Shown here piece by piece: positions 1 through 8,601 of a DNA stretch of 64,000 bases. The stretch's first letter is position 1. Each line of letters begins with the position of its first letter. The stretch is from Fibrobacter sp. UWB16 (lineage in GTDB: Bacteria; Fibrobacterota; Fibrobacteria; Fibrobacterales; Fibrobacteraceae): assembly GCF_900215325.1 (NCBI RefSeq), contig NZ_OCMS01000002.1, positions 372,001 to 436,000 on the forward strand, read 5' to 3'. The translations under genes were made by a program, and so were the position numbers. The notes beneath the pieces are model-generated. The model made no database searches, was not told where the DNA came from, and saw only the letters and a list, made by a program, of their open reading frames with translations.

Positions 1-2010
1 CGTGCAGAAACGGAACACCAGGAAAATATTGAACGCATTATGAGCCTTTCGGATCAGTACGAAGTCGTGTTCGATGTCAATATCGATACGGGCTTGTTTA
101 GCGTTTCGTTGACGGGCGGAAAGTTCAAAGATGTCATAAATGAAGAGACTGGAGAAGGCGTTGACTTCTTTAAGGACAGGGTGAAGGATGTCCGCAAGAT
201 TGTCTATAAGGACGATGTTGATTCCGTGCTCTCTTCGCTTAATCGCGATACCGTAATTGCTCGCTTGCAACACGATAACTCCTTCTTCCTGGATTATCGT
301 CGAGTGACTAATGAAGGGCTCAAGTGGTACCGTATGAAGGTGACCAAGATGGGCGACTGGTCTAAGTCTCGTCGAGTGCTTGTGGGACTTTTCAATAACG
401 ATGTCGTTTACCGCAAGGAAATGGCGCAGCAGGCAGCTCTTGAACAGGCGCTTGAAATGGCTAAGTCTGCATCGCGTGCAAAGACGATGTTCCTCAACAA
501 CATGAGCCATGATATCCGCACTCCGATGAATGCTATTATCGGCTATACGGAACTTGCGACCATGCACATTGGCAACAAGGAACAGGTCAAGGGATTCCTT
601 GGAAAGATTGAACTTTCGTCGAATCACTTGCTGTCGCTTATTAACGATGTGCTTGACATGAGTCGTATTGAATCGGGCAAGCTTAACTTGAACGCAAAGC
701 CTGAACGCCTGCCCGATATTGTTCATACGCTCAAGGATATTGTACAGGCGGATATCAATGCCAAGAAGTTGCAGTTCTTTGCCAATAGCATAGGCATTCA
801 CAATGAAGACGTTGTCTGTGATAGGCTCCGTTTGAACCAGGTTCTTCTGAACGTGATTTCGAATGCTATCAAGTACACACCTGCAGGTGGCTCTATCTGG
901 TTCTCCGTGGAGCAGAAGGAATCTCCGGAACCGGGCTTTGGGGCTTATGAATTTAGGATCAAAGACTCGGGCATTGGCATGAGTGAAGATTTCTTGCCGA
1001 AGATTTATGATGCCTTTACGCGTGTGAACTCCTCGACGGTTTCTGGTATTCAGGGAACGGGTCTTGGCATGGCGATTACAAAGAACATCGTCGATATGAT
1101 GAAGGGTTCCATTGATATCAAGAGCAAGGTGGATGAAGGGACTGATGTTGTTATCGACTTTAAGTTCAAGCTTGCTGGGACTAAGCAGGAATCGTCTCGC
1201 ATCAAGGAACTGGAAGGCAAGAGAGTTCTTGTCATTGATGATGATGTGGACTGCGCTAAGAGCATTCCGCAGATCTTTAAGGAGCTTGGTATCGAAGCGG
1301 ATTGTTGCTATTCTGGCGCTGACGCTTTGGAACATGTAAAAGCTGAAAAAGCTAATGGTCGTTTGTATGATGCGTTCCTCGTGGACTGGCGCATGCCGAA
1401 CATGGATGGCATGAAGACGACACAGATGCTTCGCGAATTGTTGGGGAATGATATCCTCGTGATTGTGATGTCGGCTTATGAATGGTCGGATATAGAGGAC
1501 AAGGCAACGGAAGTCGGAATCCACAACTTTGTAAGTAAACCGGTGTTCCCGTCGGATGCCCGAGATTCGTTGATGCGTTGCTTTGGGCTTCTGCAGGCGG
1601 AAACTCCAGTTTCGGATAAGAAGTTCTCTTTCAACGGCAAAAAAGTGCTGCTTGTCGATGATAACGAACTGAACCGTGAAATTGCTCAGGAAATCTTGGA
1701 AGACTGTGGCATTCAGGTGGCTACGGCTTGCGATGGCGAAAAGGCTGTGGAGTACATGAAGAATGTGCAGCCGGGCGCCTGCGACTTGATCTTGATGGAT
1801 GTCCAGATGCCGATTATGGATGGTTACGAGGCGACAAAGCTTATCCGCAAGCTCGATAACAAGATTGCGGCGGAGATTCCGATTATCGCCATGACGGCAA
1901 ATGCCTTTGCTGATGACCAGCAGGCGGCTTTGGATGCCGGCATGAACGAGCATGTGGCAAAACCCGTGAACGTCAACAAACTGAAGGAAGTTCTGTCAAG
2001 ATTCTTGTAG
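1..2010 (+). CDS. Hybrid sensor histidine kinase with two receiver domains (5' end outside window)
   Basis: The frame is open and coding-like from base 1, before the first ATG at 40, so the gene starts upstream. Numbering from that ATG, residues 1-125 resemble a PAS sensor domain, followed by a short helix and a HisKA domain with the phosphoacceptor in FLNNMSHDIRTPMN (H157). An HATPase domain follows, with its N box (NVISNAIKYT) and G boxes (DSGIGM, GTGLGM). Two receivers end the protein. The first has the phosphoacceptor Asp in LVDWRMPNMDG and the second in LMDVQMPIMDG, each with the conserved Lys-Pro. No transmembrane segment lies in the visible part, so membrane attachment cannot be judged. 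The architecture implies His-to-Asp phosphotransfer inside the protein and probably a separate output regulator. No partner gene is adjacent: rpsO follows after a 297-bp gap. The domain call is secure, the signal sensed is unknown. Confidence 0.93.
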   Translation, partial: RAETEHQENIERIMSLSDQYEVVFDVNIDTGLFSVSLTGGKFKDVINEETGEGVDFFKDRVKDVRKIVYKDDVDSVLSSLNRDTVIARLQHDNSFFLDYRRVTNEGLKWYRMKVTKMGDWSKSRRVLVGLFNNDVVYRKEMAQQAALEQALEMAKSASRAKTMFLNNMSHDIRTPMNAIIGYTELATMHIGNKEQVKGFLGKIELSSNHLLSLINDVLDMSRIESGKLNLNAKPERLPDIVHTLKDIVQADINAKKLQFFANSIGIHNEDVVCDRLRLNQVLLNVISNAIKYTPAGGSIWFSVEQKESPEPGFGAYEFRIKDSGIGMSEDFLPKIYDAFTRVNSSTVSGIQGTGLGMAITKNIVDMMKGSIDIKSKVDEGTDVVIDFKFKLAGTKQESSRIKELEGKRVLVIDDDVDCAKSIPQIFKELGIEADCCYSGADALEHVKAEKANGRLYDAFLVDWRMPNMDGMKTTQMLRELLGNDILVIVMSAYEWSDIEDKATEVGIHNFVSKPVFPSDARDSLMRCFGLLQAETPVSDKKFSFNGKKVLLVDDNELNREIAQEILEDCGIQVATACDGEKAVEYMKNVQPGACDLILMDVQMPIMDGYEATKLIRKLDNKIAAEIPIIAMTANAFADDQQAALDAGMNEHVAKPVNVNKLKEVLSRFL

Positions 2011-2038
2011 AGCTGTAAGACAAGGGCTTGGAAAATTG

Positions 2039-2113
2039 ACTGGATCCTTCACTATCGTTCAGGATGACGATTGTGTTGACGTCATTCTGACCCTGAAAGG
2101 GGAAGAATCCAGT
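2039..2113. repeat. Intergenic inverted repeat, GTCATTC...GAATC family
   Basis: The outer arms ACTGGATCCTTC (2039-2050) and GAAGAATCCAGT (2102-2113) pair apart from one mismatch. The inner arms GTTCAGGATGACG and CGTCATTCTGACC also pair. The whole element could fold into one long hairpin about 30 bp after the kinase stop. The same words recur at 57364-57539. It may also act as a 3' end for the kinase transcript. Confidence 0.7.
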
Positions 2114-2140
2114 TAAAAAGACCCTTTTTCCTGCATTTTC

Positions 2141-2172
2141 TAATAACTAATAACTATTAACTAATAACTAAT
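2141..2172. repeat. Tandem 7-bp repeat (TAATAAC units)
   Basis: TAATAAC occurs at 2141, 2148 and 2162 with a variant unit at 2155, so four units sit in exact 7-bp register, followed by a partial unit. This is one locus of a dispersed family also seen at 15258, 19655-19746, 20704-20783 and 58118-58209. It lies wholly in the gap between the kinase and rpsO. Confidence 0.75.
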
Positions 2173-2307
2173 TTTCTATATATGAGCTCAAATTGCATTT
2201 TTGCCTGGGTCCTGTGACCAGATTCGCCAATTCCACTGGTGCTAGAGCAGTAAACTCGGACAAAAACATGTAATGAAACAAACAATCAAAAAAAAGGAAT
2301 GGCTACA
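2173..2307 (+). promoter_or_regulatory. rpsO upstream region, possible S15 leader
   Basis: This stretch must hold the rpsO promoter or leader. It contains a small potential hairpin, GGTCCTGTGACC, and a non-coding run up to the Shine-Dalgarno sequence AAGGA at 2294-2298. S15 represses its own mRNA through leader structures in several phyla. That such a leader exists here is a guess: no known S15-binding fold was recognised. Confidence 0.25.
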
Positions 2308-2580
2308 ATGGCTACTATCACTAAAGAAAAGGCTGCAGAACTCACCGCTAAGTTTGGTGCTAACGAAAAGGACACCGGTAACGTCCGCGTTCAGATCGCT
2401 ATCCTCACGGAAAAGATCAAGAACCTCACCGAACACATCAAGACCAACAAGAAGGACTTCCACTCTCTCCGCGGTCTGTCCATGATGGTTGCAAAGCGCA
2501 AGAACCTTCTCAAGTACTACGGCGAAAAGGACATTATCGCTCAGCGTGCATTGATCAAGGATCTCGGTCTCCGCGGCTAA
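2308..2580 (+). CDS. rpsO: 30S ribosomal protein S15
   Basis: S15 is a primary 16S rRNA-binding protein of the small-subunit platform and contacts 23S rRNA in an intersubunit bridge. The family pattern is clear: a TGNVRVQIAILTEKI-like segment, the LTEHIKTNKKDFHSLRGL helix and MVAKRKNLLKYY. An in-frame ATG at 2299 sits directly against the Shine-Dalgarno AAGGA, which is too close to use. The ATG at 2308 is about 9 bases from it and gives 90 residues, near the usual 88-89, so 2308 is chosen. The gene is followed after 20 bp by pnp, the classical rpsO-pnp operon. Confidence 0.97.
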   Translation: MATITKEKAAELTAKFGANEKDTGNVRVQIAILTEKIKNLTEHIKTNKKDFHSLRGLSMMVAKRKNLLKYYGEKDIIAQRALIKDLGLRG

Positions 2581-2600
2581 TTCTCTGACTGGAGATTTTT

Positions 2601-4841
2601 ATGTCAACAGAAGCTTATCAAGCTAAATACGGCAAGATGCTCGACCCGAAGGAAGTGTCTGTAAACCTTCCGGATGGCCGTGTCATTACGTTTGAAACTG
2701 GCCGTATCGCAAAGCAGGCACGTGGTTCTGCTGTCGCCAAGATGGGGGACGCGTTTGTCCTTTCTACCGTTTGCTACGGTGAAGAAAAGGATGGTGACTT
2801 CTTCCCTCTGACAGTTGAATACCGCGAAAAGTCTTACGCTGCCGGACGCCTGCCTGGTGGCTATAGCAAGCGCGAACCGGGTCGTCCGAGCGATGAAGAA
2901 ATTCTTTCTGCTCGTATCATCGACCGTCCGATTCGTCCGATGTTCCCGGAAAACTTCACTCGTGAAGTCCAGGTCATCGTTCAGGTTCTTTCTTCCGACA
3001 AGAAGTTCGCTCCGGACGTTCTTGGTGTAAGTGCTGCATCTCTCTCTATCGGTCTTTCAGAACTCCCGTTCGAACAGCAGGTCGCTGCCGTTCGCGTGGC
3101 TGTCGTCGATGGCCAGAACATTGTGATGCCGACTTATGACCAGGTTGCCGTGGCCGATCTAGACCTCGTGGTCGCCGGTACGGAAGACTCTGTGTGCATG
3201 GTCGAAGGTGGTGCTTACGAAGTGTCCGAAGACACGATGATTGGCGCTATCCTCGCTGGTCACGAAGTCATCAAGCAGATGTGCAAGGCCCAACAGGAAC
3301 TGGTGGACCGCTGTGCTAAGCCGAAGATGGAACTCAAGCCGAAGTTTGTTGGTGAAGAACACGACAAGCTCGTTGCTACGGTCAAGGAAGTTGTCTGGGA
3401 CGAACTGAACAAGGACGTCCACTCCAACATGGTGAAGACGGACTTCTATCCGGCTATGGCAGACCTCTGCGCTCGTATGCTCGAAGATCCGCGTATCCTC
3501 GCTATCATCGGTGAAGGCGAAGCACAGAATGCTCAGCTCGCTGCTGATGCAAAGGGCATCTTCAGTGACCTCGAACGCACGGCTATGCGCGAAATGATTT
3601 TGAACGAAGGCGTTCGTCTTGACGGCCGTACCACGACCGAAGTCCGCCCGATCGAAATCGAAATGGGCGTGCTCCCGCGTGCTCACGGTTCTGCAATCTT
3701 CCAGCGTGGCGAAACCCAGGGTCTCGTCATTTGTACGCTTGGAACAAAGGCTGACGAACAACGTTTCGAAAGCTTGCAGGGCGAAGGCGCAAAGAGCTAC
3801 ATGCTCCATTACAACTTCCCGCCGTTCTCCGTCGGTGAATGCAAGAAGCTCGGTCTCTCTCGCCGTGAAATTGGTCACGGTCACTTGGCCGAACGCTCCC
3901 TCGCAGCAGTTCTTCCGCTCCCGGAAGACTTCCCGTACACGATCCGCGTGGTTTCCGAAATCATGGAATCCAACGGTTCTTCTTCCATGGCCTCTGTTTG
4001 CGGTGGCTGCCTCAGCTTGATGGACGCTGGTGTTCCTATCAAGGCTCCGGTTGCAGGTATCGCCATGGGCCTCATCTCCGAAAAGGGCTCCGTCAAGGAA
4101 GGCGGCAAGATCAAGATCTTGTCCGACATTACTGGTACGGAAGACCACCTCGGCGATATGGACTTCAAGGTAACGGGTACTGCTGAAGGTATCACTGCAT
4201 TCCAGATGGACATCAAGATCCGCGGTATCACCCCGGAACTTATGCGTGAAGCTTTGGAACAGGCTCGTCAGGGCCGTATCCATATTCTCGGCAAGATGGC
4301 TGAACTTGGCCTTCCGGCACCGCGTCCGCACGTTTCTGAAAAGGCTCCGACGATGCTCAAGATGCGCATCCCGACCACGAAGATTCGTGACGTTATCGGT
4401 TCTGGTGGCTCTGTCATCAAGGGTATGCAGGCTCAGACGGGCTGCACCATCAACATTGACGACAACGGCAATATCGACATCGCCGCCCCGACGGGTAAGG
4501 CTGGTGAAGTTTGCCGCCGCATGATCGAAGAACTCACTGCAGAACCGGAACCGGGCCGCAAGTACAAGGGCAAGGTCAAGACGATCCAGCCGTTTGGCGC
4601 ATTCGTCGAAATTCTCCCGGGTCGCGATGGTCTCGTTCACATCTCCGAACTTGCCGACCACCGTGTCGAAAAGGTCGAAGACGTTGTTCACGTTGGTGAC
4701 GAAGTCGAAGTGCTCTGCCTCGGTGTTGACCCGAAGGGCAAGGTGAAGCTCTCTATGAAGGCTTTGCTCCCTCCGAAGGCTGCCCCGGCTGCTGAAGCTG
4801 CTCCGGAAGCACCTGCTGCCGAAGCTCCGACTGAAGCATAG
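2601..4841 (+). CDS. pnp: Polyribonucleotide nucleotidyltransferase (PNPase)
   Basis: PNPase degrades RNA 3' to 5' using phosphate and releases nucleoside diphosphates. It is a cytoplasmic trimer and a core part of bacterial degradosomes. The 746-residue protein has a first RNase PH domain (about 15-230), an all-alpha linker, a second catalytic RNase PH domain (about 320-550, with GEGAKSYMLHYNFPPFS and the ITGTEDHLGDMDFKVTG region), a KH domain (about 580-640, TTKIRDVIGSGGSVIKGM) and an S1 domain (about 650-720). An Ala/Pro/Glu-rich tail of about 25 residues ends it. Start ATG with GGAG upstream. The second gene of the rpsO-pnp operon, closed by the terminator at 4872. Codon use is strongly biased, as in highly expressed genes here. 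Confidence 0.98.
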   Translation: MSTEAYQAKYGKMLDPKEVSVNLPDGRVITFETGRIAKQARGSAVAKMGDAFVLSTVCYGEEKDGDFFPLTVEYREKSYAAGRLPGGYSKREPGRPSDEEILSARIIDRPIRPMFPENFTREVQVIVQVLSSDKKFAPDVLGVSAASLSIGLSELPFEQQVAAVRVAVVDGQNIVMPTYDQVAVADLDLVVAGTEDSVCMVEGGAYEVSEDTMIGAILAGHEVIKQMCKAQQELVDRCAKPKMELKPKFVGEEHDKLVATVKEVVWDELNKDVHSNMVKTDFYPAMADLCARMLEDPRILAIIGEGEAQNAQLAADAKGIFSDLERTAMREMILNEGVRLDGRTTTEVRPIEIEMGVLPRAHGSAIFQRGETQGLVICTLGTKADEQRFESLQGEGAKSYMLHYNFPPFSVGECKKLGLSRREIGHGHLAERSLAAVLPLPEDFPYTIRVVSEIMESNGSSSMASVCGGCLSLMDAGVPIKAPVAGIAMGLISEKGSVKEGGKIKILSDITGTEDHLGDMDFKVTGTAEGITAFQMDIKIRGITPELMREALEQARQGRIHILGKMAELGLPAPRPHVSEKAPTMLKMRIPTTKIRDVIGSGGSVIKGMQAQTGCTINIDDNGNIDIAAPTGKAGEVCRRMIEELTAEPEPGRKYKGKVKTIQPFGAFVEILPGRDGLVHISELADHRVEKVEDVVHVGDEVEVLCLGVDPKGKVKLSMKALLPPKAAPAAEAAPEAPAAEAPTEA

Positions 4842-4871
4842 TCTTGGATTAGTCCAAATAGACTCTATTAA

Positions 4872-4907
4872 GGAAGCGCATGGTTTTGGCCGTGCGTTTC
4901 CTTTTTT
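4872..4907 (+). terminator. Rho-independent terminator of rpsO-pnp
   Basis: A 12-bp stem (4872-4883 with 4890-4901, two G-U pairs), a 6-base loop and a T6 run, 30 bp after the pnp stop. Confidence 0.88.
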
Positions 4908-4923
4908 ATATTTAAAATTGTCC

Positions 4924-4972
4924 TTTTGCAAAATGAACATTTTAGGAGGTGGCTTGTTCATTTTTTGCAAAA
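4924..4972. promoter_or_regulatory. Long inverted repeat with a Shine-Dalgarno-like loop
   Basis: TTTTGCAAAATGAACA and its near-complement TGTTCATTTTTTGCAAAA flank a loop containing AGGAGGTGGC. It sits between the pnp terminator and the first HD-GYP gene. As RNA it would be a strong hairpin exposing AGGAGG. As DNA it could be an operator. Function unknown. Confidence 0.45.
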
Positions 4973-5006
4973 ATAGATTAGCTTTATAAACGGTAGAATA
5001 CCGGAT

Positions 5007-6722
5007 GTGGATATGGGTTACATCTATTTAACATTGATGTTTGTTTTGTCCGCTGTCAATTTGGCAGTGCTGTCCCTCCGTTTTCAAAATCAGCGGAACA
5101 ATTACGTTTATTACGTCTTCTACGCAATACTTGTAGCTAATTTTGGCCATTGGCTGTTGGGCTTTTCGGAATCTGTTGAAGGAGCCATTATCGCTAACAA
5201 GGTGAACTACCTTGGCGGGTCCTTCCTCCCGATGTTCATGTTCTTTGCGCTTTTGCAGATCTGCAAGATGAGTATTCCTAAATGGTTGCACTTGTCTTTG
5301 ATTGTCATGAGTTTTACAATTTGCGCACTGGCTATGACGGTCGGATATTTCCCGGCGTATTACAAGACTGTGGAATATGTGGTCCAGGCTGGTGTCGGTA
5401 ACTATGTGGCGACTTATGGATGGGCTCATGGCTTGTTCAATGCCTTCTTGATTGGATTTGTTATCCTGGACATCTGGATTATTGTAAAGGCTCTCCTCAG
5501 TCAGAAAATGGTGTCGCTGAAGAATATCATTGCGATGATTGTCGGCGAAATTGCAACCATCCTCTCGTTCTTCCTGGCGCGCTATTTGGGGAGTGACATG
5601 CTCATTATGCCACTACTGTATGTGTTTGACCAAATTCTTTTGCTCTACATTTGCAGTAACGTCAAATGGTACGATATTACGGAATGTGTGATTGAATCCA
5701 TTGAAACGGAAAGTTCCTGTGCGTATATGTCATTCTCGATTGATGGCGCGTATCTTGGTGCCAACCGTATCGCAATGGACTTTTTCCCGGAACTTGCCAA
5801 GATGAGAGTGGACGCTCATCTGAAGGGCGAAACCGAGTTGCAGCAACTCATCATGTCCTGGATTGAAAAGTACAGAAAGTCCAAGATACTGACGGATTAC
5901 TGCCAAATGACTGAATTCAATCATTCGGGCCGCCATTACAAGTGCGAGGTCAAGGTCTTGAGGCAGGTGCATGGCCGCAATGTTTTCTTGTTCAGAATTG
6001 AAGACGATACGCAGGAACAGCAGTACATTGATGCCCTTGGCCGTAGCAATTCCATGTTGCAGAAGAACATGGTGAAAACGGAAAATGAAAAACTCTCGGA
6101 ACAGGAAAAGCTGATTGTCGGTATGGTGCAGATGGCCGAAAGTCGTGCCGAAAAGGACATGGCTGGTCATATCAAGCGTACAAGTGAAGTCGTAAAGATA
6201 CTTGTATCGATGATGCGCAAGAAGGGCTTTGAAGACCTGTCCGATAAGTTTCTTGATGTGCTTATCGCAGCTGCGCCGATGTATGACCTTGGCAAGATGG
6301 CGATTGACGAAGCCGTTCTCCGTAATGAGGGGCGCTATAATATAGACGATTATGAGATTATGAAAACTCATGCGGAGAAGGGGGCTAACATCATTGAAAA
6401 ACTCCTTTCCGATGTGAAGGACAATTATTTTGTGCGTGTCGCCAAGAATATGGCGTTATACCATCATGAACGTTGGGATGGCACTGGTTATCCGGAACAG
6501 CGTTCTGGGGAAAGCATCCCGATGGAAGCTAGAATCATGGCTTTGGCAGATGTGTACGATGCCTTGGTGAGCAAGCGCTGCTATAAGGAAAGAATGTCGT
6601 TTAGGGAAGCTCGCGATGTGATTCTCGCGTCGATGGGGAAGCAGTTTGATCCGCAACTGAAGGATAGTTTCTTGGAATGCCAAGATCAGCTGATGGATTA
6701 CTATTGTTCCGTAGATCATTGA
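5007..6722 (+). CDS. 7TM sensor protein with a degenerate HD-GYP domain
   Basis: The N-terminal ~220 residues hold about seven hydrophobic helices resembling the 7TM module of some histidine kinases. A PAS-like segment (about 225-340) and a short coiled coil lead to a C-terminal HD-GYP domain (about 370-565). HD-GYP proteins hydrolyse cyclic di-GMP. Most motifs are present: GHIKRTSEVV, KTHAEKGANII, YHHERWDGTGYP and ALADVYDALVSKRCYKE. The core HD, however, reads PMYDLGKM, so the metal-binding His is Tyr (Y426) while D427 is kept. The downstream paralogue has a normal HD. The protein is therefore probably a weak or inactive phosphodiesterase, perhaps a binding or regulatory partner. The start is GTG at 5007, or ATG at 5013; neither has a strong Shine-Dalgarno. 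The paralogue begins 23 bp downstream, so they are likely co-transcribed. Confidence 0.87.
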   Translation: MDMGYIYLTLMFVLSAVNLAVLSLRFQNQRNNYVYYVFYAILVANFGHWLLGFSESVEGAIIANKVNYLGGSFLPMFMFFALLQICKMSIPKWLHLSLIVMSFTICALAMTVGYFPAYYKTVEYVVQAGVGNYVATYGWAHGLFNAFLIGFVILDIWIIVKALLSQKMVSLKNIIAMIVGEIATILSFFLARYLGSDMLIMPLLYVFDQILLLYICSNVKWYDITECVIESIETESSCAYMSFSIDGAYLGANRIAMDFFPELAKMRVDAHLKGETELQQLIMSWIEKYRKSKILTDYCQMTEFNHSGRHYKCEVKVLRQVHGRNVFLFRIEDDTQEQQYIDALGRSNSMLQKNMVKTENEKLSEQEKLIVGMVQMAESRAEKDMAGHIKRTSEVVKILVSMMRKKGFEDLSDKFLDVLIAAAPMYDLGKMAIDEAVLRNEGRYNIDDYEIMKTHAEKGANIIEKLLSDVKDNYFVRVAKNMALYHHERWDGTGYPEQRSGESIPMEARIMALADVYDALVSKRCYKERMSFREARDVILASMGKQFDPQLKDSFLECQDQLMDYYCSVDH

Positions 6723-6745
6723 TTGAACTTGTTTGAGAGAGTGGT

Positions 6746-8512
6746 ATGTTTGTTATCTATTACTTGATCGCCATGTGCGTCTTTTCAGGGATAAACGCCT
6801 GCCTGCTTTCGTATTTCTATCGCAGGCCGTTAAATACGTATTTTACGGCGTTTTTCTTCTCTATTGTCCTTGCCGATTTTGGGTACCTCTTCTTGGCTCT
6901 CTCGACAACGATTGAAGGCGCTATTGTCGCGAACAAAGTGTGCTATCTGGGCGCATGTTTCTTGCCGCTCTTCTTGTTCTTGCTGATTTGCCGTCTTTGC
7001 TCGTTCAATTTATCTAGATGGATTAAGCTTGCTTTGTTCCTGTACAGTGCTCTTGTCTTTGCGTTGTCTTGTACTGTAGGCTTTAGCGATGTATTCTATG
7101 AATCTGTACGCTATGTTGTCTTGAATGGCTTTGGCAGCTACATGCCGACATATGGCCCTGGACATGTCTTGTGGAATATCCTGCTGTACTTTTATATGGT
7201 GGCCAATGTCGTTGTCATTGTTATTGCCGCAAAGAAAAAACGCAATGTCAGCTATAAGACGTTGATTGCTATTGCCGCCTTGGCTTTTGTTTCGATCGGT
7301 GCTTTTATCCTTGCTCGCAACATGGAAAACGACACGTTGCTGATGCCGCTTGTCTACTTGATTGATGAGTTTGTATTGCTCTATGTCTGCGCCTTGGTAA
7401 AGATGCATGATGTCATGAATAGCGTGCTTGAATCGCTTGAAGCCGAAAATAAGGCGGCTTACTTGGCATTCTCTCCGAAGGGACTTTATTTTGGCTGTAA
7501 CGATATTGCAACGCGCTATTTCCCGGAACTTTTGGAATGCCGTGTGGATCATTGCTTGCCGCCGGATACTGAGATCGCTAAGATTTTTAAGGAAGGCATG
7601 ACGCAGCTGAAAGGCGCAAGTGGCGATAAGATTTACCGTTTTATGTATAGGGAAAGCTATTATAAGGCGGTGATGAGGAATGTTCTCCAGAACAAGAAAT
7701 TGCAGATTTTGCTGTTCCGCATAGAAGACGAAACCACGATCCGACGTTACATCGAGCGTTTGGATGCGAATAATACGGAGCTTGCTGCCCTTATCAAGAA
7801 TAACAAGGATCAGATTCGCTTGTTCCACAATCAGATGCTTGTGGGCATGGCCGAAGTCGTCAATAACAGGGATGGCTTTACCGGCGCGCATTTGAAGCGG
7901 ACTAAGGAAGTCGTCCGTATCCTTGTCTCGAAAATGCAGAAAGACCCGAACTTGAGTTACTCGAAAGAATTTTATGATGATATGATTGCCGCGGCTCCGA
8001 TGCATGATATTGGTAAAATTGCCATTAAGGATAAGGTGCTTTGCAAGCCGGGCAAATTTACGCCTGAAGAATTTGAAGAAATGAAGAAGCATGCCCAGCA
8101 GGGCGCTAACATTATTAATAACCTTCTCTCGAATTACAATTTCCAGAGCAAACTGTTTGTGGATATCGCTAAAAACATGGCCGGCTATCATCATGAACGT
8201 TGGGATGGCAGTGGTTATCCGGATGGCTTGAAGGGCGAAAATATTCCGCTGGAAGCACGTGTGATGGCTGTTGCGGACGTGTATGATGCTCTCGTGAGTA
8301 AGCGGTGCTACAAGGAAGCGTTCTCTTTTGAAGATGCCTATAATATCATCGATCAGTCGATGGGTAAGCATTTTGATCCGAGTCTCAAGAAGTATTTTGA
8401 TCAGAGCCGTGAAGAGCTTGAAGAATATTACCGAAAGGAATGTGCAGAAGAAAGGGTTGAAGAGAAAAACACTGCTCCGGACAATGCTGCTGCCGAGATT
8501 GAGAAAAATTGA
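6746..8512 (+). CDS. 7TM sensor protein with intact HD-GYP domain (cyclic di-GMP phosphodiesterase)
   Basis: A paralogue of the preceding gene with the same layout: seven N-terminal hydrophobic helices (about 1-215), a PAS-like middle, a coiled coil and an HD-GYP domain (about 365-560). The motifs are canonical: NRDGFTGAHLKRT, PMHDIGKIAI (H420, D421), KKHAQQGANII, YHHERWDGSGYPDG and AVADVYDALVSKRCYKE. Cyclic di-GMP hydrolysis at the inner membrane is the expected activity. A charged tail of about 40 residues after the domain is not conserved between the two proteins. The start ATG has a GAGAG upstream. Both middle domains end in LFRIED.T, which supports duplication of one ancestral gene. The input signal is unknown. 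Confidence 0.9.
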   Translation: MFVIYYLIAMCVFSGINACLLSYFYRRPLNTYFTAFFFSIVLADFGYLFLALSTTIEGAIVANKVCYLGACFLPLFLFLLICRLCSFNLSRWIKLALFLYSALVFALSCTVGFSDVFYESVRYVVLNGFGSYMPTYGPGHVLWNILLYFYMVANVVVIVIAAKKKRNVSYKTLIAIAALAFVSIGAFILARNMENDTLLMPLVYLIDEFVLLYVCALVKMHDVMNSVLESLEAENKAAYLAFSPKGLYFGCNDIATRYFPELLECRVDHCLPPDTEIAKIFKEGMTQLKGASGDKIYRFMYRESYYKAVMRNVLQNKKLQILLFRIEDETTIRRYIERLDANNTELAALIKNNKDQIRLFHNQMLVGMAEVVNNRDGFTGAHLKRTKEVVRILVSKMQKDPNLSYSKEFYDDMIAAAPMHDIGKIAIKDKVLCKPGKFTPEEFEEMKKHAQQGANIINNLLSNYNFQSKLFVDIAKNMAGYHHERWDGSGYPDGLKGENIPLEARVMAVADVYDALVSKRCYKEAFSFEDAYNIIDQSMGKHFDPSLKKYFDQSREELEEYYRKECAEERVEEKNTAPDNAAAEIEKN

Positions 8513-8601
8513 TGCTTTTGCGCTTGTGACTAAGGCTTGAAAATGCGAAAATATTTTTTTCGCGCTTTGCTCACGTTATGTAAAATTTCTAGATTTTCGG
8601 C

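Noticed and set aside
3159-4970. 603-codon open frame antisense to pnp
   Set aside because: It mirrors pnp exactly, has no ribosome site or family motif, and arises from the strong codon bias of pnp, which leaves few stops on the other strand.
5007-8512. The two HD-GYP genes as an assembly duplication
   Set aside because: Their proteins differ throughout, including spacing, tail and the HD motif, so they are diverged paralogues.
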